Positions 13,521 to 25,748 of a stretch of 64,000 bases of DNA are shown one piece after another. The stretch lies in assembly GCA_003864495.1 (NCBI GenBank), contig ML133490.1:3376-67375 (forward strand). Direction: 5' to 3'. The notes beneath the pieces were generated by a model, which searched no databases, was not told the origin of the DNA, and saw only the letters and a list, made by a program, of their open reading frames with translations. Numbering within the stretch: position 1 is the stretch's first letter; each line of letters starts with the position of its first letter. The DNA comes from Nemopilema nomurai. Its lineage: Eukaryota > Cnidaria > Scyphozoa > Rhizostomeae > Rhizostomatidae. The position numbers and the translations under genes were made by a program.

Positions 13521-13851
13521 GAGGCAATTGCAAAACTGGAAGAAAGGCTTCCTTATTTACAAATGACTTGGCAGGGCCAGTAATATCACACGATTCATTG
13601 TTCCGAAGGGAAAAGGGCGATGATTAGCACAGTTTCAGGATGCCTAACTTCTTGTCCTGTTTGCAATTATGGTTCGCTGTTCAGTGATAAGTACTGACGA
13701 TTGCCCGTCCTGTCTGAACACTGTTAATAGGAATCTCGATAGGTCTAAGGATGTACATTGACAAGTAAATCGGAAAACAGTATATAGAAAATATTTCACC
13801 TTTATAACATCTCACTTATTGATCTTAATCATCCTGTTTTTTCGTCTTTAG

Positions 13852-13930
13852 TTCAGTTGGCGGATGGTGAGAATGGACTCAAGAGGACGGAAATGGATAA
13901 TTTTGGAAAAATTTTCATCCGGAAAAAACA
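13852..13930 (+). CDS. Candidate internal exon, unit 1 copy
   Basis: Bounded by a good acceptor (TTTTTTCGTCTTTAG) and a strong donor (GTGAGT at 13931). The open frame reads QLADGENGLKRTEMDNFGK and then IFIRKK, hydrophilic with no recognised domain. The unit 2 copy (34898-34977) is also open, with several amino-acid changes but no stop; the two differ by one base just before the donor, so the phase leaving the exon is not the same in both. I cannot connect it to neighbouring exons. Confidence 0.3.
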
Positions 13931-14004
13931 GTGAGTGGTTTTGCTCACTAGCGCCGCTTTCATTTCTTTATATTGTTATTTTGCTTATTATAAGTATTAG
14001 TTTG

Positions 14005-16470
14005 GTAGTTTCTACCTGTTTCGCATGACGGTGTTCCATCACCATTCGTCGCCTTGAAGTGGGACATAGGGGCGATGAGAATCGTCGTTTCAGGTGCCTT
14101 AGGTTATTGTGTTTTTGTAATCACAATCCCCAGTTCATTGTTTAGTACCGACTATGGCCCCTCGGTCAGTACACAAGAACATTGAATAGGTATCGTAGGA
14201 CGGTTATGCGATACCAAGTGGGAAAGTTTTTACCAATAAACCAACAATTTGGAGCAACTACATGTATCATAGTGATCAGTAGTAACTTGGGTAGTTTGTT
14301 TCCTACCTGTTTCGCATGACGGTGTTCCATCACCATTCATCGCCTTGAAGTGGGGCATAGGGGCGATGAGAAACGTCGTTTCAGGTGCCTTAGGTTGTTG
14401 TGTTTTTGTAATCACAATCCCCAGTTCATTGTTTAGTACCGACTATGGCCCCTCGGTCAGTACAGAAGAACATTGAATAGGTATCGTAGGACGGTTATGT
14501 GATACCAAGTTGGAAAGTTTTTACCAATAAACCAATAATTTGGAGCAACTACATGTATCATAGTGATCAGTAGTAACTAGGGTAGTTTGTTTCCTACCTG
14601 TTTCGCATGACGGTGTTCCATCACCATTCGTCGCCTTGAAGTGGGGCATAGGGGCGGTGAGAAACGTCGTTTCAGGTGCCTTAGGTTGTTGTGTTATTTG
14701 TGCTCACAGTTCCCCGTTCAACGCTTTACTATGGCCACAGTCCATTTTGCTATATACGCAGCAGCATTGAATAGGCGTATCTCGAACGAGGCCAGGGATA
14801 TTCACGGGGACTAATTTTGCAGTTTAACCAATAATTTGGAACGACTACAAATAAAGTAATGGTAATTATAATCAGTATTAATGTAATGATTAAAGTAATT
14901 GTAAATGGTAATTTAGGTTGTTTAGTTCCTACCTGTTTCGCATGACGGTGCTCTACACCATTCATCACCTTGAAGTGGGGCATAGGGGTGATGAGAAACG
15001 TCGTTTCAGGTGCCTTAGGTTATTGTGTTATTTGTGATCACAGTCCCCCGTTCAACGCTCTAGTATGATCTCAGCCCATTGGCTTGATACGCAGCAGCAT
15101 TGAATAGGCGTATCTCGAACGAGGTCTAGGGATATTCACGGGGACTAATTTTGCAGTTTAACCAATAATTTGGAACGACTACAAGTAACGTAATGGTAAT
15201 TATAATCAGAATTAAAGTAATGATTAAAGTAATTGTAAATGGTAATTTAGGTTGTTTAGTTCCTACCTGTTTCGCATGACGGTGCTCTACACCATTCATC
15301 ACCTTGAAGTGGGGCATAGGGGTGATGAGAAACGTCGTTTCAGGTGCCTTAGGTTATTGTGTTATTTGTGATCACAGTCCCCGTTCAACGCTCTAGTATG
15401 ACCTCAGCCCATTGGCTTGATACGCAGCAGCATTGAATAGGCGTATCTCGAACGAGGTCTAGGGATATTCACGGGGACTAATTTTGCAGTTTAACCAATA
15501 ATTTGGAACGACTACAATAACGTAATGGTAATTATAATCAGAATTAAAGTAATGATTAAAGTAATTGTAAATGGTAATTTAGGTTGTTTAGTTCCTACCT
15601 GTTTCGCATGACGGTGCTCTACACCATTCATCACCTTGAAGTGGGGCATAGGGGTGATGAGAAACGTCGTTTCAGGTGCCTTAGGTTATTGTGTTAATTG
15701 TGATCACAGTTCCCCGTTCAACGCTCTAGTATGACCTCAGCCCATTGGCTTGATACGCAGCAGCATTGAATAGGCGTATCTCGAACGAGGTCTAGGGATA
15801 TTCACGGGGACTAATTTTGCAGTTTAACCAATAATTTGGAACGACTACAATTAACGTAATGGTATTTATAATCAGAATTAAAGTAATGATTAAAGTAATT
15901 GTAAATGGTAATTTAGGTTGTTTAGTTCCTACCTGTTTCGCATGACGGTGCTCTACACCATTCATCACCTTGAAGTGGGGCATAGGGGCGATGAGAAACG
16001 TCGTTTCAGGTGCCTTAGGTTGTTGTGTTTTTGTAATCACAATCCCCAGTTCATTGTTTAGTACTGACTATGGCCCCTCCGTCAGTACACAAGAACATTG
16101 AATAGGTATCGTAGGACGGTTATGCGATACCAAGTTGGAAAGTTTTTACTAATAAACCAACAATTTGGAGGAACTATATGTATCATAGTGATCAGTAGTA
16201 ACTAGGGTAGTTTGTTTTCTACCTGTTTCGCATGACGGTGTTCCATCACCATTCGTCGCCTTGAAGTGGGGCATAGGGGCGATGAGAAACGTCGTTTCAG
16301 GTGCTTTAGGTTGTTGTGTTATTTGTAATCACAGTTCCCCGTTCAACGTTCTAGTATGACCTCAGCCCATTGGCTCTGTACGCAGTAGCTTTGAATAGGC
16401 GTATCTCGAACGAGAGATCCATGGGGAAATGCGATTTTTACGAATTAACCAATGATTAGAAATGACTACA
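14005..16470 (+). repeat. Array of 8 hairpin-bearing repeats, 290-335 bp each (unit 1)
   Basis: Eight tandem units, each starting near CCTACCTGTTTCGCATGACG. There are two subtypes: about 290 bp (with ACTATGGCCCCTCGGTCAG) and about 334 bp (with a CGTATCTCGAACGAGG block). The conserved core contains three potential stems: GGTG/CACC, CATCGCC/GGCGATG around a 17-nt loop, and GAAAC/GTTTC around a 3-nt loop. In the longer subtype the middle stem is CATCACC/GGTGATG, a paired change. The minus strand has short ORFs ending at a possible donor (ACAG|GTAGGA), but the longer subtype shifts their frame, so I do not call them coding. Confidence 0.85.
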
Positions 16471-16871
16471 CCTAGTGTTACTGATATGTTTGATTTTCCT
16501 TATCCTCCCTCTGTCTTCCGAGGCTAAGGGTTACGTTTCTTCAATTTAAGCATAGTTGGGGATTCAGGACGACGGTTGGAAAGGGATGCTGAGGCTTTTC
16601 AGGACGATTTACAACTTCTTCTAACCTGAGAGAGGTGGTAAGTAGCCAAGAAATTTTTTCGTTGTATTCTTTGTAGGCCCCTATCATTTATAAAGTTGCA
16701 AGTAGCTCATGCTTTCAGTTGTCCTCACTCTTCACGTCTTAATTTTTCACTTGTGTTAGGGTATTTGGATGTTGATAAACGCTTTTCAGGTACCTTAGGC
16801 TGTTTTTATCCTTAATCACCTTCCTCTTTCAATGTTCAATGCTTAGTTTCACGAATCATGTCATTTCGCAG

Positions 16872-17457
16872 ACAATGGGTTGAGTGGGAAGAGGTTGCAG
16901 TTCAGACAATGTTTTGGAACAATCAAAAGAATCAAAAGTACTCTTTCTTATTGCTTGGAGCCAAGGGAGTCGATGCAAAGACGTTTGAGAGCTATTTGTT
17001 TCCTAAACCAGGTACTGATAAGATTTTGGCACTTTTTTACTATAATTCTTGTATATTTAGCCGTGTCTTTGTTTAATTTCTTTGACTTGAGATCTCCTTC
17101 CTTGGATTTATAAAGAAAGACATTGGATATTGAAAGGAAAAGCATTATTTTTGAAACGGAAAATGTAAAGACATAGATCCATGCTGTTTTGTTATGATGG
17201 CGAAAGTTTCAACCTGAAGCTGTGAAAGCCAGTGACATTACAAGGAAGCAATGATTAGTACACATTGGTTGTGAACACAGAAAGGCAAAACGAAACCTTC
17301 TACACCGTGACCCGTAAAAAGTCTCGCAAAATCAACTTATTCTTAGAAAGATCTTCTTCTTTTTATTAAAGCTCTAATCATTTTGCACCTCTTTTCTCTT
17401 TAGATGTGGGGGTCATTTGAAAAGACGGTATCGTGGCCAGCATATTTAAATAAATAA
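16872..17457 (+). CDS. Hypothetical two-exon ORF, unit 1 copy
   Basis: Exon 16872-17011 follows an acceptor (CATTTCGCAG) and ends at CCAG|GTACTG; exon 17404-17457 follows a strong polypyrimidine acceptor (CACCTCTTTTCTCTTTAG). Two frames are open through the first exon, one reading VEWEEVAVQTMFWNNQK and YSFLLLGAKGVDA. The second exon ends in GSFEKTVSWPAYLNK plus stop. A two-base difference from unit 2 at the start of exon 2 means the copies reach that ending from different frames. Weak resemblance to retroelement gag N-termini; otherwise unknown. A further 47-codon open stretch (17588-17733, LTRQKRHSTILDEMLRTR) follows a possible acceptor. Confidence 0.25.
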
Positions 17458-17733
17458 CTAGCAACAAGAACGAAAATAGAAAGACTGCATTTGTGGCTAA
17501 GGTTTGGGAGACCCCATTGGAGAAGAAGACAAAGAGGCTTTTATCTGTACCAGGTAAGTCCTGTCTTCTCACTTCTTTATGTTGCAGTTTTGACACGGCA
17601 AAAAAGACATTCTACAATCCTGGATGAGATGTTGCGTACGAGGAGCAGTATAAAATGTGAACGGCAACAGGGACGCATGCAATGTGCAAAGTTTGCAGAT
17701 ATTGAGCTTGCAAAAAGGAAATCGAGCTTTTAG

Positions 17734-20200
17734 AAGTTGTAACTTACAGGATTAGCCAAAAAGAATTTAATTGCACAGGGTTGTATGTTAAGCAATTTAT
17801 GAAACTAGAATTTTGATGTAGTCAGCAACTAGTTTTTTTCAATGCTTCAAAACTTCACGATCAATCTCTGATTTGATTACATTTTCAAGATATGAATGTC
17901 ACCAATTTGTAGATCATTTATATTTTGAATTCTTAAGTCCCCACACAACACTTTCAAGTTTCAAAATCTGGTATTTGTAGTTTATTTGGTATCATTTTCG
18001 CAGGAAAATGTGTAGAACACGAAGAGCTTCATACTATCTTTCGATGGCTTAGTCTATCTGTAATCTTTTCTTTCCATCAGGATAAAACTCAATTAGTGTT
18101 TTTTCTAACCAATTTGTTTTAATTCTAGAAAATGTTCCTCACATGGTTGTGAACGGAAAACAGCCTGTGAAAATTGGCCAACGAAAGACAAGAGACAGAA
18201 ATGAGAAATTCTGTTCATTAAACGAAGCAAAACACGATCCATGTACATGAATCAAATTACAACCCTCTACCAATGTGCATACCTCATCCTGGTTTCAACC
18301 AAAAAGTAAGAAGTGTTGCTTTGTACTCATTCTATCCCCTTGGTGTCATAGTGCTTACGGCGAAAATTGTGACTAGAATGCATTTTCTGAATGTACCATT
18401 CCATCGTCTTGATAAAAAGGTAGCGAAATATGCTTTTAGTTAAGCCAAATACCTGCGAGGAGAACTTGATGGCCTATGCGACGGGAACCTGATGATCGAT
18501 GAGTCATTCCAATTAACGTTAAGTGTGGCAGTCACCTTGAAATCATAGTGAGAACTATCTTTTAAACAGTAAGAGTTATACTGAAATTTATTGTACCATC
18601 AACCTAGGCTTCATTGCTGATGTAAGAATGCTACCTGTATTTGCTCTTCTATTGAAATATGCCTATAGCTTTGTGAATTATTTTCATAAAATGCGAAACT
18701 AGACTTTCTTTCAACTGGCCTTTTATCAACTCTTTTCAATGCAACAAGCTCTTGTCAGATAAATATCCGTTGTACTCCATTTATAATTATGGTTAAGAGA
18801 CATTTAGTAGATTCTTGTGATATGCATTATGATTCTGTCGGAGGAAAGTTCCACGCTTCAAGTACCTACGCTTCAAGTCAAAAGACTTCAATACTTTTCT
18901 TGAAAAACCATCTTGCATTACCTAACAGAAAAACCATCTCGTTTCTCGTATTGTGAGACTTTCAGTTAAAAGGATGACTGACGAATGCTTAATTAGACAC
19001 AAATTTATATTTGCTCTGAGTGGTCGTTATCACAGCCAGCCAATTCTAACAAGCAACATCTCTATCTTTAATTAATGATTTAACAGGACTTAGAAATTTA
19101 GTTTCGGTGAAAACGTAATTGGAATAGAAAACGAGGTATTTCTCTGAACTTTCTATTCTTGAGCTTAATTTGAATTCCGTGCCCAAACGATTATCCACTA
19201 AAGTCTCTCGCGTTTCCCATTTGATAAGGGCTACCATGGACTATGGGGCTACAAGGGACTTCAGCTAAGTGTGGGCTAAAGTATCTTATTCCTTTGTGAA
19301 CAACAATACAAAGAAGATTTGGCCATCTTTTCGTGAAGTTTATTTTGCCAATCGCAGAATGATCTGTAAATTCCTGCTTTCCTTACCCTTTTGGAAGAAA
19401 ATACATTACTTTTAACTTCACTCATTTCACTAGTTTTTAGCTCCGTATCATATTTAGCTTGTTAACTGAAAAAATATGCTGCCGTAAATCTGTCTGTTTT
19501 GGTCCAGACAAGAATCAATGTATAGATGCTCCGTTAATTGTTCTGCTAAAGTTTGACATGTCCCTCTCCCGAATTACAAAGCTCAGATACGCTAGGAATC
19601 GTGTATCCTATTCATTTTGGTTCATTAGTTTGCAGATAAATATAAATACACAACATGAAGACTTTATAATGAAATTTCGATGTATTCTAGATTCCCAACA
19701 AGTGCGTGCTTTGTTCAAACAAATGTGGAACTGTGGTCTCATGTGATTACAGAAAGGTGGTCACATCAAGGTGACCGCTATCATGGCTTCAAAAACACAG
19801 TCCAGTTGCTCGATCTACTCCTTTTTAGAACAGTGATTGAAGTGGCGGTTTGTTTCAGCAAGAATTGGTACTCGAATGCATTCAATATAATGTGACAAGA
19901 ATTTACTGTCTCATGTGTAATTTATGCGGAGGCTTAGATCCGCCCCTGTTTTCCCTACCATCAATGAGGGTTCACTTTTCCTTCCAGTACTGATATACCG
20001 AAAAGGCAGCAACCGCAACTTTTTCAAAGCATTAACCGCTTCTCTTTCCTGAGTGTGCGGAAATTTGATTGAATAAACAGCAATTATTGAATAAAGGTAT
20101 TTGACAAACACTCTATGATATCCATTTCAGTAGAAGGGCAAAAAACAATCAAATGTAAAAAAACTTGAGCTCAAGACGTTTTGTTCTCGACGTTAAACAC
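17734..20200 (+). other. Duplicated AT-rich sequence without genes (unit 1)
   Basis: Nearly identical to 38074-40540 in unit 2. Short ORFs of 60-95 codons occur on both strands, but the unit 2 counterparts change frame and length through small indels, which argues against coding. No repeats or RNA genes seen. Confidence 0.45.
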
Positions 20201-20214
20201 GTTAGTATGTGCAA

Positions 20215-20680
20215 ATATTCAATTAAAAGGTGAAATGAAGAAAAGGCCAAGCGAATATTGAAAAGGCGCGCAGATAATTATGCAATAAATGGAATGTGTG
20301 CCTTATGTAACGATGGGTTCGAGAAAGTGTCAGCGGTGAAGGTAAGGATGAAAGGACTGAAAAACACAGACCCGAGTTAGTGGAGAAAGAGATTTTTCTC
20401 ACTTGCAAAGGTACGTTTTATCAATTAGTGCTGGTGATACTATGTGATTAAATGTAATAAATTTGGAGCATTTTAAGTTGAAATATATTTATGATAGACG
20501 TCCATAATAGACGCAGTGTTAACTTCTTCTTTAGCTACTTGAATAATCCCCTATTGGTACAGTCTTGGTTCATTGTGACTGCAGAAGAATGTTGGTTGAC
20601 ACAAGAAAGGCGTCTACAAGCAGATCCTCCAAGAAAGAAGCTACAATCTCTGCCAAAGTAATTGGAACACCTTGAACATT
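20215..20680 (+). pseudogene. Broken copy of the CxxC/HxCxC two-exon gene (unit 1)
   Basis: Counterpart of 41341-41803. The CALCNDGFEK zinc-knuckle-like motif is still legible, but there is an in-frame stop just upstream (after IKR), an extra A shortly after the MKGLK stretch, and a second extra A in exon 2 after VDTRKAST. The VHCDCRRMLVDTRK part is open. With two frameshifts and a stop, this copy cannot make the full product. Confidence 0.5.
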
Positions 20681-21244
20681 AAGTGATTTTTCAACCCCCG
20701 TTCTATTCCTGCGTTTCCTTTTAGGTTGCAACCCCTTCCCCCTAAAACATTGTTGGATCGTTAGGTGAAAGCCATAGCTATATGTGAATTCATCACTTGT
20801 GTTTGTAGAGTTATTTTCTTTTGCGCTATACAACATTGTTTGAGGGGCGAGGTGATTCAGCACGCTGCGCGATGCGTAAATTAGAGCAAGTGTTCCAAGA
20901 CTTTTGGCAGAGATTGGAGTATGTTTTCTCTGCTCCACAGTAGCTAAGCGCAAGGGTTCAATTCAGAAGTATGCCTTTATTGTCAATACTTATTTCTCGA
21001 TGGGTGAGCAGAGTTGATGAAAAGGGTACATGCGCCCCTGCTCACATGCATTAATCTCATTTTTATATTATTTTTGTCGGGGTAAAGCCGTAATTCTACT
21101 ACACTAACAAGCTCCAGGAGTACAACATATTTTGCTAATTCTTTAAATTTTGAAGCAGACATTCGAAACATTTGAAAAATAATTTTGAATCGGACACTTG
21201 TGTTTATCGAATAAGCAAGAGGTAGTCTCACCTTTACCGGTTCC

Positions 21245-23216
21245 CTTAAGTCAAAGTCGTGTCTTTTCTAGGTAGTTTCAAGTACAGATAACATTCTACT
21301 TCTTCAATTTCTAACAGTTTCTGTCGCATGAAAAGAATAGCATAACCTTTCTTCGTCGATTTACAGCTGCAATGTGATTCTGGCTGTCATTCCGTCTCCA
21401 TTTGCTCGTGCGCACGGGGTTTTCTTTTCTTTCAAATCTTCTTTTGGTTTGCTAAACTGGTGGTCGACCTTTAGTCAGCAAATGTCTTACTATAAATTCG
21501 AAATGATGGAGTTTTACCGGTGTAATTTGCCTCTTTCTAATGGCATTTGGTAACTAGAACAGGCAACAACATCAAATTTTACGCTCCGTGCGCTACGATT
21601 CTTGTCCTGCGCGCAATAGACCCTACTTAGTATTCAAGTGATGATCAAAAGTCCCACCTTATGTTTTAACTAAACTACGAGACAGGTCAATGGAGCCTTT
21701 GGCAAATCGGGCTAAATTGGAGAGTAGAGTGTCGGTCGTAACGCTGGCTGAAGAAGGACAAGAATAATATTCGACAAAATACTTAACCAGCAATATATTG
21801 TGTTAACTAGCAATACCAGAAATAATTACCGTCGTGGAATATATCAGTTTTTGAGATCTATCTAATAAGCACTGAAGAAATTTTTCATACACAGGGCCTC
21901 TGACTCAAGTTTTGAAGTAGAGGGTGGCCAAATTTGTCTTTAGCCACACCCTTTCTGTACCGCGCCTCAGAGACCTTGCTTGCCGAGACAAGCTGCTGGT
22001 CTTCAGTTTAATTTATGCTCTTTTCAAAAGTTTGGTTGCTTTCTTAATAATTATTGACTCATCGTGTGAGAACTTTAGCTTTTTGGAAAGAAGCAAAATA
22101 ATACGGAAGCAAAAAGGTTAATCAAACAACAAGCAAATGTTAACCATATATTATGACAATCTGATTTCTTGAAAGTACCAAATGAATGGTACCACTCTTA
22201 ATGCAATGACACAATTTGATTCCCTGCGTTACAAAATTCAGCTCATCCTGATTGTAACGAAATCCGTGTAGGTTAACTGAATGTAACTACGAAGGTAAGT
22301 CAGTCGTGATTCAGGATAAGAGGAATACAGGCGTACAAACCAGGGTCTCTTATTAGCGTATGTGATATACTTGCATTACATATACATTCTGCAGAAATAC
22401 ACGGATTTAAACTGAAGTCAACAATTTGCAAAACGTGGGAGGAAGCAATTAATGGATTCATGTTTCATAATACATGCTACTCTATTTATTCAATAAAGCA
22501 ATTTTATTTCCACCTGAGCACCTTTGAAGGAAATTAGATCTTTGGTCCACTCGTTGTGGTAATTGGAATAATTGTAACGACAATATAAAAAATAGGTTTG
22601 AGCCCTGAAGCCGGAAAGAGCTGGTAAAGTCTGGCTTTCAGTATGCCATTCTTAGTTAGTATGATCCATCACAGACTATGTACCTTCGCGTTAAGCTAAC
22701 AAGTGTCAGCCTATCATGGGAAGAGGTTTAGCAGGATTTCTGCAAAAAGCTTTTACTTTCGACAAGAACCAATGATGTATTCGTGTTAAAGCTCGGATCT
22801 CTGCTGAAACTGGTTGCTTCTAGCAGGAGCCAAGAATCATGCAATGTGTGTTGTATGAGTCCAAGTATCTGTACTTATGGGAACGCTGTCCTAACTGCAT
22901 ACATCCTGAAACGAAGTTTTTCTTCAACAAAAGGACAGCAGCAAAAACGAAGTTTTTCCAACCGCTGGACAGTCGCCTTGCGAATTTCCTAGAAGGGACT
23001 TCAAACGATGACTTTTATGTCAAAGGATGTCAAACAGTTTGAAGAAATGTATTTCATTGAACGAGCAGTGAGCTTTTCATTCAGAATATACTAGCATTTA
23101 CGAACTTTGTTTATTATAATATATTGTAATTTATTATTGTGCTTTTCGTGATCAGATGTAAAGTATCAATGACCCAAAGCTAAGCATTTTTGCAAAATAT
23201 TTAACGTTTTTGGCTT
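21245..23216 (+). repeat. Leading part of unit 2, paired with 49236-51947
   Basis: Present in units 2 and 3, cut off in unit 1. ORFs of 60-70 codons are disrupted between the copies. It gives the empty-site reference for two insertions: the small TIR element after 22451 and the replaced segment that carries the inverted satellite in unit 3. No gene identified. Confidence 0.5.
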
Positions 23217-24439
23217 AAATAGTTTAATTTGGGTTACTGCAATTTGTAGGATTTGATTTTTTATCTAGACAATGTACATCGAGTTTGAAAATTCAGTTTT
23301 GCTCTGATGAAAATTTTCTCGAATAATTCAAATTTGGACAAAGTCGAAGAGAAAAGGAGATTTATGAATGATTATCCTGAATGCTTTTCTTCTCCGATGC
23401 AAATGTCGGCAATCATGATCAGAAGGAGGCACATTTGCCTGCCCTTCTTTTCATTTGCCTTGCCATCCGTTTGCTATATATTTCTTCGTCTTCTTTTTCT
23501 TCATTCCGCCAGCTCCTGCGAAGCATGCCAACCGCCGGAGGAGCCTTGAACTTCGTTCTCCATTCACAACTTCATAGGAACATCTTCTATTCACTTGCAT
23601 CCATTTTACAGACTATGCTAAAAATTGCAAAGTTTTCAAAGAACTCCTTGCCTCCTTTTTCACATCGTAAACATTTTCACCTCTACTTCTTTTGCTCCTC
23701 CGAAGTAGCATAACTGCCAATAAATTTTGCAATGCAAGTTAATCAAATTTCGCCGAGTTTCCTACACATTTTACAAAGCCAAAATGTTCCGTGAATTGTT
23801 CCAAAGAAATCTGGTACAATATACTGTATATGGGAAGCATTATTGCTATTTCAAATATATTTCAACCTCATACTTGCTACTTAATTTCTTCTGCAACAAT
23901 GCACTGCAAAAATTATGCACATTCATTCCCAACAACTATTATGATAAAATAAATTATTGTATTAAAGAAATAGACACTTGATGCATTAATTTTTATAAAG
24001 TCGATTCTAATATTTCAAAACTTTGCAGGTTGCACATACATATCTGGCAAAGAATCGACCACAAATTTTTTTGCTACCTGAAACAAAATAATGACATTTA
24101 CTCATATGGATCTTGATCTCCTCCTTTTAGATCGTTTCGAGTTGGGCATAAAGGTTTGCGTAAAAGGAATTTACCACTACAGCCTCACAAATAAAGTGAG
24201 GTATTGTTCTTGGACTGCACTTACAATTTAAAGACATGGCATTTTGACTAAAAGAATACATTTTTTACTTCAGAATGAAAAACTTGCACCAGAAAAAGTT
24301 ATGACATTTCTTTGGCTGCAATTATTTTGAATGAAACCTTCCTCATTACCAAAACAAAACAGTTTATTTTAGATGTTAACTATTTATGATAAATATTTCT
24401 AATAAACCTTCCTTAAATATGGTATTTAGAGGCAAGAAA

Positions 24440-24790
24440 TTTATCCAGTTCACAGCCTTGAAGCCGTCAGTTCCACTAGACTCTGATTTAGAAAAGTTTG
24501 GGCTTTCTTGAGTGTTTGTTCACAACTTTGTTGAGAGTAATTAAACTATGAGCTTCGAAGTAGATGTTTGTATCATCAACAGAAAGGGAGGACGAAATCT
24601 TGGAAGACGATATGGGAAGATCATCAATAAAATTAGAAGCAAATAAGGCCCAAGGACAAACCCTTGGAGAACACCAAAAATAAAACTCAAATGACTAGAA
24701 TGAAACCATTTACAGATTTATACTGACTTCGGTTAGTAAGATAAGAGCTAAACCACCCAAGAGCTGTCCCTTGCATCATGTTCCAAATTG
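24440..24790 (-). pseudogene. Non-LTR retrotransposon RT fragment (unit 2)
   Basis: Same relic as in units 1 and 3, in the same place relative to the satellite. The stretch for the TALGWFSSYL block is still legible on the minus strand, followed by the DDTNIYFEA-like catalytic loop in a different frame. Its left side extends about 50 bp further into LINE-like sequence than unit 1 before the satellite starts. Non-functional. Confidence 0.5.
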
Positions 24791-24837
24791 TCCAAAATAT
24801 TCTAATGACTAACTCTCTCGAAAGATTCTTAAAGACT

Positions 24838-25150
24838 CTTAAAATTGGGTTGAGTTGATAAACATTTGAAGTGGGTTGGTTGGGTCAACTTTTAAAATGG
24901 GTTGATTAGATCAACTTTTAAAATGGATTGGATTGATAAACCTTAAAAGTGGGTTGGATGGATAAACTTACAAAGTGGGTGGATTGATGAATTTTTAGAG
25001 TGGGTTGAATAGATCAACTTTAAAGTGTGTTCGTGGATCACCTTTCAAAGTGGGTTGGTTGATCAACTTTTAAAGTGTGTTGGACGGATTGCGTTTCAAT
25101 GTTGGTTGGATTGATCAATTTTAAAAGTGGGTTGGATTGATCAACTTCAA
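24838..25150 (+). repeat. 26-bp satellite, about 12 diverged monomers (unit 2)
   Basis: About twelve monomers of the same 26-bp family, with many substitutions and no clear higher-order pattern. The last monomers before the GGCGGTACCG flank include the same GGATTGCGTTTCAATGTTGG variant that recurs in unit 3. This looks like an older, non-homogenised array. Confidence 0.85.
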
Positions 25151-25580
25151 TAAGGCGGTACCGCTGCATGAGATTTCGGGCTTTGGTGTGTTCGCTGTGG
25201 ATCTCCTCCATGAAATTGTTGCGAAAAGGGTACATCATAGAATTTCCGGTTTAGTAAAAGCTTCTAATTTTGATGGATATTTCACGTAATCTCTTCCCAG
25301 TTTCTCCTTTATTTTATACGTTGTCTGAAAGAGTCAAAATGAATCGTCAAAATGAATCCAGATCTACCAAAGTTATTCGTTTGTCTTTGTTCTAAAAGGT
25401 GGACCTGAGTTGCGTTAAAGCAGACTCTTTGTTGAGTAGCCGAATGGGTTTTTGATCTTTTGAGTGCATTCCCTTGAACAGCAGGATGTTGTAAAAGCAG
25501 TGCTCAACATTTTTCAATACTTTAGACCCACTCTCTACAGCCATGCTTTTTCGTGGTAATGCAAAAACTATGATCAAGAC

Positions 25581-25748
25581 CTTGATCGCCCGGTAAAGAA
25601 ACCAAAGCTGGAAGAATATAGAGTATGATATTGATATGAAAGCTAAATCCATCGGCCAGAATGGCATACTCATATCAGTTTTGACATCCATTGCTTCCTC
25701 ACTAAATATTGATTCAGTCTCAATTTCTCTTTCCTCTGACCATATTCC
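25581..25748 (-). CDS. Exon-like ORF present only in unit 2
   Basis: A 168-bp open segment (56 codons) on the minus strand within a 144-codon ORF (25392-25826). It is bounded by an acceptor-like TTTTAGCACGCAG and a weak GT donor. It reads EREIETESIFSEEAMDVK, then DMSMPFWPMDLAFISISYS and IFFQLWFLYRAIK: an acidic stretch followed by a hydrophobic, possibly membrane-spanning segment. Units 1 and 3 have lost about 200 bp here, with a short GTGCAAAAA filler at the join, so only unit 2 keeps it. Product unknown; composition is more protein-like than its surroundings. Confidence 0.25.

Larger units (their letters stand above)
579..21244 (+). repeat. Segmental duplication unit 1 (5' truncated)
   Basis: First of three tandem, same-orientation copies. 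Anchors: 579 matches 23217 and 51948; 16872 matches 37208; the end at 21235-21250 runs directly into the start of unit 2. The first 3.5 kb is nearly identical to unit 3. Bases 4122-9180 have no counterpart in the other units. Bases 9185-13520 match unit 2 only loosely, and 16400-20900 match unit 2 almost perfectly. The ~2 kb found at the start of units 2 and 3 (21245-23216) is missing on the left. Confidence 0.85.

Noticed and set aside
14960..15010. C/D-box snoRNA suggested by GTGATGA in the hairpin repeat
   Set aside because: No CTGA box D lies at a suitable distance on the same strand and there is no closing terminal stem; the short subtype has GCGATGA instead.
14230..16040. Minus-strand ORFs in the hairpin array (KAPETTFLIAPMPHFKAMNG) as a repeated protein
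   Set aside because: The long subtype shifts the frame after PMPHFK, and the ORFs end at different places in different units. A coding origin cannot be excluded but is not supported.
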